A stretch of 14,589 nucleotides of DNA from the NCBI GenBank assembly GCA_023819545.1, contig JAMWCA010000019.1:1-14589 (forward strand), given 5' to 3'. This DNA comes from Candidatus Omnitrophota bacterium. Its GTDB lineage: Bacteria; Ratteibacteria; UBA8468; B48-G9; JAFGKM01. Shown in pieces: positions 14,017 through 14,589 of the stretch. Numbering within the stretch: position 1 is the first letter of the stretch; every line of letters starts with the position of its first letter. The notes beneath the pieces are model-generated. The model did not search any database. It was not told where the DNA came from and saw only the letters and a program-made list of their open reading frames with translations. The position numbers and the translations under genes are program-made.

Positions 14017-14589
14017 TGTAATTTCAAGAGATATAATTTTTCTCAGTTATGTTTTGATTTTTATAGGTCTTGTTATTCTTTTTAGTGCATCAAAAGGAGT
14101 TGTTCTTACAAAAGAAGGTTTTTTTATAAGACAAGTTATCTGGGTAATAATAGGGAGTATTTTTGTTAAAATATTTAAAAATAGCGATTATAGAAATTTG
14201 GAAAAAATTTCATATTTCTTTTATTTTTTGACTATTATTTTACTCTCTTTTGTTTTAATAAAAGGGGAAGGAAGAGCATCAAGATGGATAGGACTTGGAT
14301 GGTTTTATTTCCAACCATCAGAATTTGCTAAATTAGTAATAATTTTAACTTTATCTTCTTATTTATCTAACAGAGATATTAAGAAATTTTCAGTACTTTT
14401 TATATCTTTACTTATTGTTGGTATTCCATTTTTACTTGTTTTCAAACAACCAAACCTTGGCACTTCAATTATTTTTATCTTAATTTTTATCGGTATAGTT
14501 TATATAAGAGGTATAACAAGAAAACAACTATTTATTCTTTTTTTAATAGCAATTCTGGTTTCCCCTTTAATATGGACAATGATGGAGGA
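13985..14589 (+). CDS. rodA: RodA SEDS peptidoglycan polymerase (partial, runs off the right edge)
   Basis: The window holds the first 201 codons of a SEDS glycosyltransferase; full-length RodA is usually about 370-400 residues. It starts MKQKLKYLK and continues into several hydrophobic segments. Family motifs are RWIGLGWFYFQPSEFAK (Arg100 onward, with Gln110-Pro111-Ser112-Glu113) and KQPNLGTS (154-161). RodA polymerises lipid II into glycan strands in complex with PBP2. In the second motif, the Asp normally found in QPDLGT is Asn157 (codon AAC at 14453-14455), a single-base difference from GAC. The catalytic Asp of the large extracellular loop lies beyond the window. The ATG at 13985 is supported by GAGGGAG at 13975-13981, three bases upstream, and overlaps the end of mrdA by 32 bases. 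Assignment is secure, although the gene is cut. Confidence 0.94.
   Translation, partial: MKQKLKYLKSNVISRDIIFLSYVLIFIGLVILFSASKGVVLTKEGFFIRQVIWVIIGSIFVKIFKNSDYRNLEKISYFFYFLTIILLSFVLIKGEGRASRWIGLGWFYFQPSEFAKLVIILTLSSYLSNRDIKKFSVLFISLLIVGIPFLLVFKQPNLGTSIIFILIFIGIVYIRGITRKQLFILFLIAILVSPLIWTMME

Noticed and set aside
1..14589. CRISPR arrays, tRNA or rRNA genes, insertion sequences
   Set aside because: No regularly spaced repeats, cloverleaf-like segments, transposase motifs or terminal inverted repeats were seen; the window is nearly all coding.

Overview
The window is strongly AT-rich and almost entirely coding, with every gene on the + strand. It reads as one tightly packed bacterial gene chain. 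Seven of the eleven junctions overlap, and the longest gap is 29 bases (8435-8463). TGA, TAA and TAG all act as stops, so the genetic code is standard. The complete Rod machinery points to a rod-shaped, wall-making bacterium. Divergent enzymes and a multi-receiver signalling set suggest an uncultured or little-studied lineage. I cannot name the phylum from sequence alone; an Omnitrophota- or Ratteibacteria-like group is only a guess.

Region 1 (1-2926) holds a short AT-rich leader with a possible promoter, then a cobalamin-binding radical SAM enzyme. A ketoacyl-ACP synthase (KAS) II-like enzyme follows with a 4-base ATGA overlap. The second catalytic His of the KAS is Asn, giving Cys164-His300-Asn337. 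The pair looks like a small, unassigned lipid- or polyketide-type module.

Region 2 (2913-9864) is a four-gene phosphorelay-type cassette. It contains a polytopic GAF-PAS histidine kinase with all kinase motifs, and a soluble REC-GAF-PAS-DHp protein that keeps its phospho-His but has lost the ATP-binding boxes. These are followed by an NtrC-type receiver/AAA+ protein with no C-terminal DNA-binding domain and a GAFTNA loop, and by a receiver-GAF-HD-GYP protein (predicted cyclic-di-GMP phosphodiesterase).

Region 3 (9866-14589) starts with an 86-residue protein resembling EF-Tu domain 2, preceded by a 12-base perfect match to the 16S anti-Shine-Dalgarno. The elongation operon follows: mreB, a compact mreC, mreD (TTG start), mrdA (PBP2) and rodA, which runs off the right edge.

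Working model (inference): the membrane kinase, perhaps as a heterodimer with the degenerate kinase, passes phosphate to several receivers. The outputs are a sigma54-type ATPase and cyclic-di-GMP turnover, and the genes are co-transcribed with the cell-elongation machinery. The most distinctive points are the pseudokinase, the NtrC homologue without a DNA-binding domain, the Cys-His-Asn KAS, and an Asp-to-Asn change in the QPDLGT motif of RodA.
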